Shown here in pieces: positions 7,319 through 16,454 of a DNA stretch of 64,000 bases. Under the pieces are notes generated by a model. The model worked only from the letters and a program-made list of their open reading frames with translations, had not been told where the DNA came from and did not search any database. The stretch lies in the NCBI GenBank assembly GCA_045540295.1, contig JAZQGY010000019.1, positions 1 to 64,000 on the forward strand. Reading direction: 5' to 3'. Origin of the DNA: SIG452 sp045540295. GTDB lineage: Bacteria > Bacillota > Clostridia > UMGS1840. The position numbers were made by a program, and so were the translations under genes. The first letter of the stretch is position 1. Every line of letters begins with the position of its first letter.

Positions 7319-8671
7319 ATGAAAGAACCTCATATGACTCAAGAATACTTTGAACATTTATCAGATAAGGTAAAAGAATTTTCTCAGATAGACACTTCTC
7401 TATACGGAAAATACGATGTAAAAAGAGGCCTTCGTAATGCAAACGGAACCGGTGTTCTTGTAGGATTAACCACCGTTGGTAACGTTAGCAGTTATATTAT
7501 TGAAAATGACGAAAAAATTGCAATCCCGGGTAAACTTTCATACCGCGGTATTGAAATCCGTGATATCATTGCAGGTTTAAAAGGGAAACGAATGGGCTTT
7601 GAAGAAGTCATTTTCCTGCTCCTGTTTTCCAAGCTTCCCAACAAAGAAGAATTTGAAACTTTTTGTGACAACATTGCAGCATATCGGGAACTCCCCTTCG
7701 GCTTTGCTGAAGATATGATTTTAAAAGCACCCAGTAAAGATATTATGAACAAACTGGCACGCGGTGTGTTAGCGTTGTATTCTTACGATGAATCCCCCGA
7801 TGATACCAGCATTCCTAACGTCATCCGACAAATTATTGCTTTAATTGCCCGCCTAAGCACCATTGCAGCGTACGGTTATCAGGCAAAAAGACATTATTAC
7901 GACGGAAAAAGCTTGGTAATTCATCACTGTAAAGATGAATACTCCATTGCTGAGAACTTTTTGCGTTTAATCAGAACCAGCAGAAAATTCACTCCTTTGG
8001 AAGCTGAAATTCTCGATTTAATGCTGATTTTACATGCAGAACATGGCGGCGGTAACAATTCTACATTTACCACCCACGTGGTTACCTCTTCCGGTACTGA
8101 CGTATATTCCGCAATTGCCGCAGCAATCGGCTCTTTAAAAGGTCCCCGTCACGGTGGTGCCAACATTAAAGTGGTAGAAATGATGGAAGACTTATGTCAA
8201 AATGTTCAGAACTGGGAAAGCGACGCGGAAATTATGGCATACTTAGAAAAAGTCCTTGATAAGAAGGCTTACGATAAAAGCGGCTTAATCTATGGTATGG
8301 GACATGCAGTTTATACAATTTCTGACCCCCGTGCAGAATTACTCCGTGAAAAAGCAAGGGAGCTTGCTGAAGAAAAAGGAGCGATGGAGCAATTCAAAGT
8401 ATATGAAGCTGTTGAACGGTTAGCTCCTATCGTTATCAATCGCAAAACCAGCAAAGACATTTGCGCAAATGTGGACTTATACTCCGGTTTTGTGTACCAA
8501 ATGCTGAATATTCCCAAAGAACTCTTTACGCCGCTCTTTGCGATTTCCAGAATTGCAGGCTGGGGTGCACATATTTTAGAAGAGATTTCTATGAACAAAA
8601 AAATTATGCGTCCTGCATACAAATGCATTTCCATGGACAACAGCTATATTCCGTTGGAAGACAGACAATAA
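7319..8671 (+). CDS. gltA: Citrate synthase
   Basis: This 450-residue enzyme condenses acetyl-CoA with oxaloacetate to citrate. Family landmarks are the HAEHGGGNNSTF stretch (first catalytic histidine region), GPRHGGAN, and GMGHAVYTISDPRA with the second histidine; the C-terminal DVDLYSGF-like segment (ANVDLYSGFVYQ) carries the last active-site acid. The start has AAAGGAG six bases upstream. No aconitase or isocitrate dehydrogenase lies nearby, so it is transcribed alone or with murJ and mscL. A 2-methylcitrate synthase role is possible but less likely. It has its own promoter with a built-in palindrome. Confidence 0.9.
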   Translation: MKEPHMTQEYFEHLSDKVKEFSQIDTSLYGKYDVKRGLRNANGTGVLVGLTTVGNVSSYIIENDEKIAIPGKLSYRGIEIRDIIAGLKGKRMGFEEVIFLLLFSKLPNKEEFETFCDNIAAYRELPFGFAEDMILKAPSKDIMNKLARGVLALYSYDESPDDTSIPNVIRQIIALIARLSTIAAYGYQAKRHYYDGKSLVIHHCKDEYSIAENFLRLIRTSRKFTPLEAEILDLMLILHAEHGGGNNSTFTTHVVTSSGTDVYSAIAAAIGSLKGPRHGGANIKVVEMMEDLCQNVQNWESDAEIMAYLEKVLDKKAYDKSGLIYGMGHAVYTISDPRAELLREKARELAEEKGAMEQFKVYEAVERLAPIVINRKTSKDICANVDLYSGFVYQMLNIPKELFTPLFAISRIAGWGAHILEEISMNKKIMRPAYKCISMDNSYIPLEDRQ

Positions 8672-8724
8672 TTTGACGTTCCCAAACATAGAAAGGAACT
8701 GTGACATAATCACAGGGTGTTAAC

Positions 8725-10203
8725 ATGAATTTGAGTGTCTCCTACATTTTAATGGTGGCCGGCATTCTTCTTGCAAAAGCGATGGGCTTTTTGCGAGAAA
8801 TGTTTCTAGGCAACAATTTTGGAACCGGGATTACTATGGATATTTATGCCCAGGTATTTTCTGTTGCCAGCGTTATCTTTACGGCGCTGGGAGTCGCTCT
8901 GTCTACCTTTGTAATTAAAAGCATTAACAATAAACTGTTGGATAATAAAAAAGAAGAACGCGAATTTGTTGGTTTCTTCTTCAAACGTGCTCTCGTGTTT
9001 TCACTTATCGGAACAGGCGCTTTATATCTGCTTTCCTATCCCATTACCAAACTATTGTTACCCGGATTGGTAGGAGAAGATTTCAACACAGCTCTCAGGC
9101 TGTTTTGGATTATGCTTCCCTCTCTTAGCTTTATTGTGTTGACTTACACAGCCATGGGGCTATTGCAAAATAAGAATAAATTCTTTATTACATCCATTGT
9201 CAGTCTTCCTTTTAACTTGCTCATTATTGGCAGTATGCTGCTGGGTGTAACCGATATCTACACATTGGGTACTGTAACCACGTTAGGTTGGGCTGCACAT
9301 TTTCTGTTCCTGTTCCCGTCTTTGAAAAAAGAAGGCTACAAATTATGGAGCAAAACCAACCAGGCAGAAAAACTCCGTTCTGTAAATCCAATGGAAATTT
9401 TATTCATTCTGATTTCCAATATGGTTTTTCAGTTTTTATTTATCATCGACAAATCTTTCGCAAGTGTCAATGAAGGATTTCCGTCGGCGATTCATTACTC
9501 CAGCACATTATTTACTACGGTATCCAGTGTATTTTTGGTTGCAATGTCGGCTGTCTTCTTCCCTTCTTTAACCAAAGCCATGAAAGACAACGACTCCGAA
9601 AAAACTAACGGGCTGATTCGTTATGCTCTCACATTTTTGTTTGCTATTTTCATTCCGTTTTTGGTAATCGTGGGGATTTATCACAGAGAGATTATTACGT
9701 TATTATACCAACGAGGTGAATTTCAAGCAGAGTCAGTAAATCTTGTAGCTCCCGCTTTTCTGATTTATTCATGTTGCGTATTCGCTTTTATGACACAGGA
9801 ACTGCTATTTAAGATTTTTTATGCCAAGGGCAAGTATTTGATTACAGTCCTTTCTGCAATAGGTATTCTGGTAGCAAACACAGTTTGCAACTATTTCTTC
9901 CAACACTCCTTTTACGGAATTGTAGGCTCAACCGCAGGCGTTTGTATTCTGTTTTCCGTAATTATGTTTATCCTGCTCATTAAAGAAACATCAGGCTTTA
10001 TCAATAAGCAGTTTATCAAAAACCTATTTATTATCATTGCTTCTTCTTTGGTATTTGTGCTAACGCATATCATCTTTCAATTTACTGTTGGCTACACAGG
10101 AAAAATGGTATTTATCATTCCTATTTTAGCCGGTTTAGTGATTTACCTTGGCATCCTTTTTGCAACAAAAATTGTAAAACAATTACTCTCCAAAGAAAAT
10201 TAA
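8725..10203 (+). CDS. murJ: MurJ/MviN-like lipid II flippase
   Basis: The 492-residue polytopic protein has about 14 hydrophobic segments and the MOP-superfamily opening typical of MurJ (AKAMGFLREMFLGNNFG, about residues 17-33, with the conserved arginine). MurJ moves lipid-linked peptidoglycan precursor across the membrane. It follows citrate synthase by 53 bases; a short hairpin (8699-8715) lies in the gap. Related MOP flippases that export other polysaccharide precursors cannot be fully excluded. Confidence 0.82.
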   Translation: MNLSVSYILMVAGILLAKAMGFLREMFLGNNFGTGITMDIYAQVFSVASVIFTALGVALSTFVIKSINNKLLDNKKEEREFVGFFFKRALVFSLIGTGALYLLSYPITKLLLPGLVGEDFNTALRLFWIMLPSLSFIVLTYTAMGLLQNKNKFFITSIVSLPFNLLIIGSMLLGVTDIYTLGTVTTLGWAAHFLFLFPSLKKEGYKLWSKTNQAEKLRSVNPMEILFILISNMVFQFLFIIDKSFASVNEGFPSAIHYSSTLFTTVSSVFLVAMSAVFFPSLTKAMKDNDSEKTNGLIRYALTFLFAIFIPFLVIVGIYHREIITLLYQRGEFQAESVNLVAPAFLIYSCCVFAFMTQELLFKIFYAKGKYLITVLSAIGILVANTVCNYFFQHSFYGIVGSTAGVCILFSVIMFILLIKETSGFINKQFIKNLFIIIASSLVFVLTHIIFQFTVGYTGKMVFIIPILAGLVIYLGILFATKIVKQLLSKEN

Positions 10204-10239
10204 ATGCTTTATACTATAAAAACGAAAGGATTCAAAGCT

Positions 10240-10671
10240 ATGAAAAAAACAAAAGAAAAAGTTGGCGGTTTTATCGCTGAATTCAAAGAGTTTGCATTGA
10301 AGGGCAACGTCCTTGATATGGCAGTCGGTGTTATTATCGGCGGTGCATTCAAAGACATTGTTTCCTCATTGGTTGCAGATATCATTATGCCTGCAATCGG
10401 ACTTCTGTTGGGTGGCATTAACTTTGCCGAACTGTCCTACACCTTTAACGGAGCTGTAATTAAGTATGGCGTATTTATCCAAAAAATCATTGATTTCTTA
10501 ATCATTGCAATGTCCATCTTTATCTTCATCAAAGTTGTGGCTTCTTTAACCAGAAAAAGAAAAGAAGAACCCAAAGAAGAAGAACCTCCGAAGAAAGCAG
10601 ATGACATTGTTCTGTTAGAAGAAATCAGAGACTTACTGAAAGAAAAATCCAAAGACGAAACTCTAGTTTAA
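10240..10671 (+). CDS. mscL: Large-conductance mechanosensitive channel
   Basis: The 143-residue channel opens under membrane tension to release solutes during osmotic downshock. It has the family's N-terminal amphipathic helix (GFIAEFKEFALKGNVLDMAV), a first membrane segment (VGVIIGGAFKDIV), a second (FLIIAMSIFIFIKVV), and a charged C-terminal helix. The frame is open from 10204, but the ATG at 10240 has GAAAGGA upstream and matches the usual MscL N-terminus. Confidence 0.95.
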   Translation: MKKTKEKVGGFIAEFKEFALKGNVLDMAVGVIIGGAFKDIVSSLVADIIMPAIGLLLGGINFAELSYTFNGAVIKYGVFIQKIIDFLIIAMSIFIFIKVVASLTRKRKEEPKEEEPPKKADDIVLLEEIRDLLKEKSKDETLV

Positions 10672-10687
10672 GTTCGTAAAAAAATAA

Positions 10688-10843
10688 CTATTTAGAATAA
10701 CGTAAGCCACCTGTAAAGTTACGAAAAACAGGTGGCTTTTTATCTGTCTTTAACCGGTCAGGAATATTAGAATCCACTTCCTTAAGTGCTCTTGCAACGA
10801 TTTCACTGCGTAATTCTTTCTTGAAATAAAAAATGGCAAGCAC
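10688..10843 (-). other. Unidentified short reading frame or gene remnant
   Basis: A GTG-initiated frame of 51 codons reads with protein-like composition in its middle (KKELRSEIVARALKEVDSN), but it has no ribosome binding site and both ends lie in terminator hairpins of its neighbours. I do not recognise it. It may be a gene remnant or part of an intergenic repeat. The rest of the mscL-thioesterase gap holds only the two terminators. Confidence 0.2.
10704..10741 (+). terminator. Intrinsic terminator of the gltA-murJ-mscL unit
   Basis: AGCCACCTGT pairs perfectly with ACAGGTGGCT (10705-10714 with 10727-10736 approximately), followed by a T run. It lies about 33 bases after the mscL stop. Confidence 0.85.
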
Positions 10844-10858
10844 CTCTTAGTGCTTACC
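10831..10858 (-). terminator. Intrinsic terminator after the thioesterase gene
   Basis: On the minus strand GGTAAGCAC and GTGCTTGCC flank a short loop and are followed by ATTTTTTA. It ends the long division and repair gene cluster about 20 bases past the thioesterase stop. Confidence 0.75.
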
Positions 10859-10877
10859 ATACTTGGAATGAATCAAG

Positions 10878-11270
10878 TTATCGGATGGAAAAACCGGTTA
10901 TTAAAACGGTTGCAGCAAGATTGTTTAATTCATCGGTTACGGTAATTGTGTAACAATTTGTAGAGCGACCGTTTTTAATACATTTTGCAGTGGCAATTAA
11001 ACGTTCCCCTTTTGGTCTTCCTAAAAATGAAATGGTAGAATTTAAAGATACCCATCTTGGTTCCTGATGATTGGTTGCAACAGCATAGCAAAAATCTGCT
11101 AAAGTAAAATAAACACCGCCCATTACTCCGCCAACCGCATTTTTATGCCGATCAGAAAGTGTCAAGCTGCATTTTGCATAATTTTCAGCAACTTCATCAA
11201 CCGTCATTCCGTTTTCGGTTGCAAAGCGGTCATTTGCAAAAAAGGCACGAATTTCATCTAACGTTTTCAA
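10878..11270 (-). CDS. PaaI-type hotdog-fold thioesterase
   Basis: This 130-residue protein has the hotdog-fold thioesterase pattern of the PaaI/4HBT family: GGVMGGVYFTLADFCYAVATN (central helix with the acidic D in LADF), then SLNSTISFLGRPKGE and a C-terminal beta strand region. Such enzymes hydrolyse acyl-CoA thioesters; the substrate is unknown. It is the last gene of the cluster, 13 bases after rluD, and is followed by a terminator. Confidence 0.8.
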   Translation of the reverse strand: MKTLDEIRAFFANDRFATENGMTVDEVAENYAKCSLTLSDRHKNAVGGVMGGVYFTLADFCYAVATNHQEPRWVSLNSTISFLGRPKGERLIATAKCIKNGRSTNCYTITVTDELNNLAATVLITGFSIR

Positions 11271-11283
11271 TTTGCGAATCCTC

Positions 11284-12186
11284 CTAACGGTTTAACTTAT
11301 TTAGCACATTTTGAAAATCCGATGGAAGTTCGGAAGTAAACTCCATATACTCTTCGGTTTTCGGATGAATAAAACCAATTGTTTTAGCATGAAGAAGCTG
11401 CCCATTCTGAAACAGTTTTTGTTTTTTTGCACCATATACCGGATCTCCGGTAACCGGATGACCAAGACTTGCCATATGCACTCGAATCTGATGGGTCCTT
11501 CCGGTTTCCAAACGGCATTTCACCAGGCAGTATCCTTTGTATCGCTCCAAAACACGATAATGAGTCACCGCATTACGAGAATTTTTCAGTGTAATTGCCA
11601 TCTTTTTGCGGTCTTTTTCACTGCGTCCGATTGGCTTGTCTACAATACCTTCTTCATCTTTAAGCACGCCGTCCAGCAAGGCAATGTATTCCCGCTTCAC
11701 TGAATGTTCTTTGATTTGTTCTGCCAAACAAAGATGAGCAGCATCTGTTTTAGCGACCAAAAGGATACCACTGGTATCCTTATCAATGCGATGAACAATT
11801 CCGGGACGGATAACACCGTTAATGGAAGAAAGCCGTCCTTTACAATGATACAGCAAAGCATTCACCAACGTCCCGTTAAGATTACCGTTGGCGGGATGCA
11901 CTACCATTCCCCGTGGCTTATTGACCACAATTAAAGAATCATCTTCATAAACAATTTCCAACGGAATATTCTCTGCCGTAACTGAAAGTTCTTTCGGCTC
12001 GGGAATCTGACAAACCACCACGTCGCCGTCTGAAAGCGTCGTCTTTTTCGTGCAGGCATTACCGTTTACGGTGATATGACCTTCCTCAATCAGCTTTTGC
12101 ACAAAACTTCTGGTTAAATCAGGACAAGTATCCGCAAGATATTTATCAATTCTAATTTTTTCAGTTGTCGAAACAATCAGCTCCAT
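11284..12186 (-). CDS. rluD: RluA/RluD family 23S rRNA pseudouridine synthase
   Basis: This 300-residue enzyme converts uridine to pseudouridine in rRNA. It has an N-terminal S4 RNA-binding domain (about 10-70) and the catalytic RluA domain with HRIDKDTSG; the aspartate D135 is the catalytic nucleophile. LETGRTHQIRVHM near residue 227 is the second family box. It follows lspA by 10 bases, as in many bacteria. The exact uridine modified is not certain (YlyB-like in Firmicutes). Confidence 0.93.
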   Translation of the reverse strand: MELIVSTTEKIRIDKYLADTCPDLTRSFVQKLIEEGHITVNGNACTKKTTLSDGDVVVCQIPEPKELSVTAENIPLEIVYEDDSLIVVNKPRGMVVHPANGNLNGTLVNALLYHCKGRLSSINGVIRPGIVHRIDKDTSGILLVAKTDAAHLCLAEQIKEHSVKREYIALLDGVLKDEEGIVDKPIGRSEKDRKKMAITLKNSRNAVTHYRVLERYKGYCLVKCRLETGRTHQIRVHMASLGHPVTGDPVYGAKKQKLFQNGQLLHAKTIGFIHPKTEEYMEFTSELPSDFQNVLNKLNR

Positions 12187-12196
12187 AGGTTAACTC

Positions 12197-12655
12197 CTAC
12201 TGCTCCCGGGGTTCCTTTTCAAACAGGATTTTGGCTGCAATCCAAATGACACCTATTACGATACAAATATCAGCCAGGTTAAAAACCGGATAATTGATAC
12301 AATAAACGTTGATATAATCTACCACATACCCAAACTGAAAGCGGTCTGCCACGTTAGAAATACCACCCCCTGCAACCATTGCCAAGGGAATCAGAGTAGA
12401 AAAACGAATTTCTTTTTTCTTTGCCACCACATAATAGGTAATCGCAAGAAAGAGAATCACCGACACACTAATCAGCAGAACTTTTGCGCCTTCAAAGATG
12501 CCAAATCCGGCACCAAAATTTTGCACCAGTGTTAGTTTTAATACATCCGGAATCACAATGATTTCTGCCTGCGCTAAGGCATAAATACCATAATACGCCA
12601 ATAATCTTGTAACCAAAATCAGGAATAAAACAATTCCCATATATAATGCTATCAT
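12197..12655 (-). CDS. lspA: Lipoprotein signal peptidase II
   Basis: This 152-residue four-helix membrane aspartyl protease cleaves prolipoprotein signal peptides. The two catalytic aspartates are in ISNVADRF (about D104) and FNLADI (about D129). I chose the ATG at 12655 because AAGGGAG precedes it and it begins just past the divIVA stop; the frame is open further back to 12691. Its substrates in this window include the GerC-type lipoprotein. Confidence 0.93.
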   Translation of the reverse strand: MIALYMGIVLFLILVTRLLAYYGIYALAQAEIIVIPDVLKLTLVQNFGAGFGIFEGAKVLLISVSVILFLAITYYVVAKKKEIRFSTLIPLAMVAGGGISNVADRFQFGYVVDYINVYCINYPVFNLADICIVIGVIWIAAKILFEKEPREQ

Positions 12656-12665
12656 GGCAACTCCC

Positions 12666-13106
12666 TTACTGATCCAGTTCCAAAATATCAATCTGAGATT
12701 GAATCAGGCTTCTGATTTTAGATTTATAAATATTAAATTCCTGCTTCAGGTTTGCAATCTGCGTCTGAATAGCAGAAAGCTCTGCGTTAGCTTTTGCAAT
12801 CATTTCATCCTTTTGCACATTGGCCTCTTTCACGATAATTTCTGCTTCCTTGTGCGCATTCTTTTTTACTTCATCTGAAATAGAATGAGCGGTAACGACA
12901 GTATCCCTTAGTGCATCTTCCATCGATTTATATTCGCGGATTGCATCGGAAAGCATATTATTTTTGTCTTTTAATGCCAGGTTTTCTTTGTACAACTTGT
13001 CATAATCCTTATAAATACGTTCCACAAATTGGGTAACTTCTTCCTGACTATAGCCAAAAGCAGCTTTTTTAAAGGTAATGTTTTCGAGTTCGATCGGTGT
13101 GTACAT
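12666..13106 (-). CDS. divIVA: DivIVA-family cell division/polarity protein
   Basis: The 146-residue coiled-coil protein starts with the DivIVA membrane-binding domain (YTPIELENITFKKAAFGYSQ, with EEVTQFVE after it), followed by long heptad coiled coils to the C-terminus. DivIVA binds curved membrane at poles and septa. The ATG at 13106 has GGGGGA upstream and gives the classic N-terminus. Its place after ylmH is the Firmicutes ylm cluster order. Confidence 0.92.
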   Translation of the reverse strand: MYTPIELENITFKKAAFGYSQEEVTQFVERIYKDYDKLYKENLALKDKNNMLSDAIREYKSMEDALRDTVVTAHSISDEVKKNAHKEAEIIVKEANVQKDEMIAKANAELSAIQTQIANLKQEFNIYKSKIRSLIQSQIDILELDQ

Positions 13107-13129
13107 AAAAAATCCCCCTTTTTTAGATA

Positions 13130-13160
13130 AAGGCATAAGAGTATGGAGCTCCTATGCCTT
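13130..13160 (-). other. Hairpin between ylmH and divIVA
   Basis: AAGGCATA and TATGCCTT form a perfect 8-bp stem (13130-13137 with 13153-13160), starting at the ylmH stop codon and enclosing a GGAGCTCC palindrome. It is followed on the minus strand by TTTATCT, a weak U tract. It could be a partial terminator or RNA-processing site that sets different expression of divIVA. Confidence 0.35.
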
Positions 13161-13920
13161 ATTCATATTTCTTGATTGTAATTTTTACTCGGTCTTTTCG
13201 GGTAACGCCTTCGACTTCCTCCAAGACAAAACGTCCTTTTTTAGTAACGGAAATCATATCTCCCGAAGAAAGCACCTTATTATAATGAGTTTCTATAAAA
13301 TGATTCACTTTTACTTTTCCAGAAAGAATCAGTTCTTTTGCTTTCTCGCGGGACAAACGGGCAATATCTGAAATAATACAATCCAGTCGTAGTGCTGCCA
13401 CAGTTGTCTGACGGTAAGAAAAATTCGCTGTATTTGTTACTGAAAAATCATCCAGAACACGCAAAGTTACCGGGTATCTGCCAACAGAAATCAGGTTTTC
13501 CATCAAATACTTTAAAATTTCTTCTTTTACCGCCACCACTGCAACATCATCTACCAAAATATCTCCGATTTTTTGACGTTTGATACCAAGTCCCATCAAG
13601 GAACCTAAAACGTCACGGTGAGAAACCGATGCTCCTTTTGGGAACGAAAGCTCCACGAGTTTGATCGGATAATCTTCATAACCAAACCGAAGATGGCAAA
13701 TATTTCTTCCTGCGTTCTCTATTCCACCAAAAAAGCATAAATCATCTTTCCAGAAAGAAAACAGCGATTTCACCATAGCGATTTGCCGCTCGTCCAGAAA
13801 ATCCGAAAACACAGGGTAGTTTTTTTGATAGGATTGCTCCAGCTTATCATATACCGAAGATAACAGCATCCTGTCATCCTTATCGGATATTTTTGCCAAC
13901 AGTTCTGTTTTTGTCTGCAT
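13159..13920 (-). CDS. ylmH: YlmH-type S4-domain RNA-binding protein
   Basis: The 253-residue protein has an N-terminal alpha/beta region and a C-terminal S4 domain (LRLDCIISDIARLSREKAKE then LILSGKVKVN, about residues 175-215). YlmH binds ribosomal RNA or ribosomes and is encoded beside division genes in Firmicutes. It lies between sepF and divIVA, the expected spot. Confidence 0.88.
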   Translation of the reverse strand: MQTKTELLAKISDKDDRMLLSSVYDKLEQSYQKNYPVFSDFLDERQIAMVKSLFSFWKDDLCFFGGIENAGRNICHLRFGYEDYPIKLVELSFPKGASVSHRDVLGSLMGLGIKRQKIGDILVDDVAVVAVKEEILKYLMENLISVGRYPVTLRVLDDFSVTNTANFSYRQTTVAALRLDCIISDIARLSREKAKELILSGKVKVNHFIETHYNKVLSSGDMISVTKKGRFVLEEVEGVTRKDRVKITIKKYE

Positions 13921-13935
13921 AAAAATTAAGAAAGA

Positions 13936-14403
13936 TTAGAACGGAAACGCAACTTTATTGCGCAGTTCGTCTTTGAAGTCTCCCATAATACCCATATTAT
14001 ACGGAACAATCAGAAAAATCCCGTTGGAAATTTTTTGAATGTTACCGTCCAGAGAATAAACTGCCCCGGATAAAAAGTCAATAATCCGTTTTGCAACCTC
14101 ACGGTCAATATTTTCTAAATTAACCACAATCGGTTTTTTAGTTTTCAAATGATCTGCAATTTCTTTAGAATCTTCAAACGCTACCGGCTGCACTACCACT
14201 ACTTTTAACTGAGTAGTGGTATGAATATTCACAATCTTTCCTTTTTTGGGTGCAGAGAACGGTTCTTTTGTTTCCTTTACTTCCTTGGTTTTTGTTTCTT
14301 TCGTAGAAGCAAAAATTCCTTCAACGGCTTCTTCTTCTAATTCGTCCTCTTCCTTTTCTAAAATACCAAAATCCACTAATTTTTTCTTAATCGCACCAAA
14401 CAT
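13936..14403 (-). CDS. sepF: SepF cell division protein
   Basis: This 155-residue protein has an N-terminal membrane-targeting helix (MFGAIKKKLVDFG), a charged linker, and a C-terminal SepF domain (about 70-150) with KPIVVNLENIDREVAKRIID and FLSGAVYSLDG. SepF anchors FtsZ to the membrane and assembles into rings at the septum. It follows yggS/ylmE and precedes ylmH. Confidence 0.93.
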   Translation of the reverse strand: MFGAIKKKLVDFGILEKEEDELEEEAVEGIFASTKETKTKEVKETKEPFSAPKKGKIVNIHTTTQLKVVVVQPVAFEDSKEIADHLKTKKPIVVNLENIDREVAKRIIDFLSGAVYSLDGNIQKISNGIFLIVPYNMGIMGDFKDELRNKVAFPF

Positions 14404-14457
14404 TTCAATTTCCTCCTATATAGTAATCCGGAAGCATAAAAGCTCCCTGCTTATTAT

Positions 14458-15144
14458 TTACATATAATTTCTCGGACCAAAAATTTTGGAACCGATTCGC
14501 ACCAGAGTTGACCCTTCTTCAATGGCAACTTGATAATCATTGCTCATGCCCATAGACAAAATATGAAAAGCTAAATCACAGGATTTATAATCCTCATAGA
14601 TTTTTCGCAGCTTCGAGAACACTCTCCGAAGTTCAGCTTCCGCATAATGAACAGGGGGCATTGTCATCAGGCCACATACCCGAACATTGGGAAGCTCCTT
14701 TGCTTTTTGATACAGTTCTTCCAAATTCTCCTCATACACGCCAAATTTGGAATCTTCCTTGGTCAGATTTACCTCAAAAAGAATATCCTGCACCTTGCCG
14801 ATTTTTTGTGCCTGTTTTTGAATTTCAGATAAAACAGACGGTGAATCCACTGAATGAATCAGACTTACTTTATCAATAATGTACTTTACCTTGTTGGATT
14901 GCAGGTGCCCAATCATATGAAATTCATCCACATAAGGACTTAACTGCTCATATTTTGCAACCAGCTCCTGCACGTAGTTTTCGCCAATGGAACGGATGCC
15001 ATACTCCAACGCTGGCATAATTTCTGCCACGGTTTTCATCTTGGTAACAGGAAGCAATTGTACTTCCCCCAACGAACGTCCGGCTTTTTTTAAGCTATCA
15101 GAAATTTCGTCTTTTATTATATCAAGTTTTTCCGCTATTGTCAA
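14458..15144 (-). CDS. yggS: YggS/YlmE pyridoxal-phosphate homeostasis protein
   Basis: The 228-residue protein matches the PLP-binding TIM-barrel family: the lysine that binds PLP is in LLPVTKMK (about residue 31), followed by GENYVQEL, HMIGHLQSNK and the C-terminal LSMGMSNDYQVAIEEGSTLVR phosphate-binding region. It controls intracellular PLP levels and has no known catalytic activity. It belongs to the ylm division cluster. Confidence 0.93.
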   Translation of the reverse strand: MTIAEKLDIIKDEISDSLKKAGRSLGEVQLLPVTKMKTVAEIMPALEYGIRSIGENYVQELVAKYEQLSPYVDEFHMIGHLQSNKVKYIIDKVSLIHSVDSPSVLSEIQKQAQKIGKVQDILFEVNLTKEDSKFGVYEENLEELYQKAKELPNVRVCGLMTMPPVHYAEAELRRVFSKLRKIYEDYKSCDLAFHILSMGMSNDYQVAIEEGSTLVRIGSKIFGPRNYM

Positions 15145-15181
15145 TCGGATTCTCTCCTTTTCTCCCTTTTTTTACAAAAAA

Positions 15182-16450
15182 CTACCGGGCATTTGGCGCA
15201 GGGCTACCTTCCGCTAAATTTTTATACTCAGTAATCACTAAATCGTACAACAATACATTGGAAGGATTGTTATTGTTTTCCTCAATAATTACATACTCAT
15301 TTTTTTCAAACAGTATTTTTACGGGACGTTTTCTCACGATGCTTTCTTTCACAATGAAAACAAATTGGTCGTCACCTTCTCCCTGAATCGCCTCTTTGGG
15401 AATCCGCAATCCACTATGGGTTTTCTTAACTAACTCAACTTCCAATTTTCGTTCATTCATTAAAGTATCCAGATGTTGACTTAAAGAAAGCGTTAACACA
15501 GTATCGGTGCCATTGGAAGAAATATCTTTTACTGTGCACGCAATTTTTCCTTCCGGCACTCGTGATGTTTTTAAATACAGTATGTTTGTTTTACCGGGTT
15601 CTTTTACCGGATCAGTGGTAATACCTTCTGCGGCTGCATTGGAAAGGTATACCAGCATAGTAACTTCATAATTATTTACAATCTTTCCGAACGCATAATT
15701 ACCGGCAGTATTTGCATAATCAACCGAACTGCTATTCCACAAATTGGAAAACAGCTGACAATCTGCATTTTCTACAGTTTGTTTGTTAATTACAGTTTCA
15801 TATCCGTCCACTTTTGATGTGATAAGCCCGGAGCTCACCGAATAGAACGCATCTTTTGTTCCGGTAATGGAGCGTTCCAAATCATCTCTTTGCCGCTTGA
15901 GACGTTCCAACTCTTCTTTTGGATCATTCCCGGAAACCCCCATAGCGATATTCTCAATTTCACGAGTCTCCTGATATAGCGGTTCAAATTCTCCCAAATG
16001 AGAATAATACGCCACGTCTTTCATCTTGTTAAGCAGCAAAGAAGCGGTGTTACCGTCTCCTCTGCCGTCGCGATTTTGGTTTTTGATGCTAATCTCTAAG
16101 GAATTGATTTTTTCGCTCAGAGTTTTTATACTTTGCTTCTTACCTTCATCAATATCTCCCGAATAAACGGTAGCAACATGGGTGCGTGCAGTTACTCGGG
16201 TACCGTCGGAATAATTCATAACTGCCATTCCCTTGGATGTTGAGGAAAGAAGTTCCTCATCCCACACAAAAATAGCTTTTCCCGAAATCACTTCTTCTTC
16301 ACTACCATGATATACTACTTGCGTGCTATAACTGGGATGATAATAAATATACAACCCTACTACAACCAACAGTAAAATAATGCCCCCCACCACATAGTAA
16401 ATTGGTGGGATTTTATTTTTTCTTTTCTTTTTCATTCTTCGTTCTTCCAT
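15182..16450 (-). CDS. HlyD-like membrane-anchored protein of the division cluster
   Basis: This 422-residue protein has a basic N-terminus (KKKRKNK), one membrane segment (about 17-37), a predicted helical hairpin (about 105-195: KKQSIKTLSEKINSLEIS through LERLKRQRDDLE), and beta-rich regions on either side, the layout of HlyD-type periplasmic adaptors. No transporter or efflux partner is encoded beside it; it lies between miaA and yggS, upstream of sepF. The call rests on architecture. A role in division or the cell surface is inference from position only. Confidence 0.55.
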   Translation of the reverse strand: MEERRMKKKRKNKIPPIYYVVGGIILLLVVVGLYIYYHPSYSTQVVYHGSEEEVISGKAIFVWDEELLSSTSKGMAVMNYSDGTRVTARTHVATVYSGDIDEGKKQSIKTLSEKINSLEISIKNQNRDGRGDGNTASLLLNKMKDVAYYSHLGEFEPLYQETREIENIAMGVSGNDPKEELERLKRQRDDLERSITGTKDAFYSVSSGLITSKVDGYETVINKQTVENADCQLFSNLWNSSSVDYANTAGNYAFGKIVNNYEVTMLVYLSNAAAEGITTDPVKEPGKTNILYLKTSRVPEGKIACTVKDISSNGTDTVLTLSLSQHLDTLMNERKLEVELVKKTHSGLRIPKEAIQGEGDDQFVFIVKESIVRKRPVKILFEKNEYVIIEENNNNPSNVLLYDLVITEYKNLAEGSPAPNAR

Positions 16451-16454
16451 TTTG

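Noticed and set aside
8699..8715. Short hairpin between gltA and murJ
   Set aside because: A 6-bp stem without a T run; too weak to call a terminator or regulatory element.
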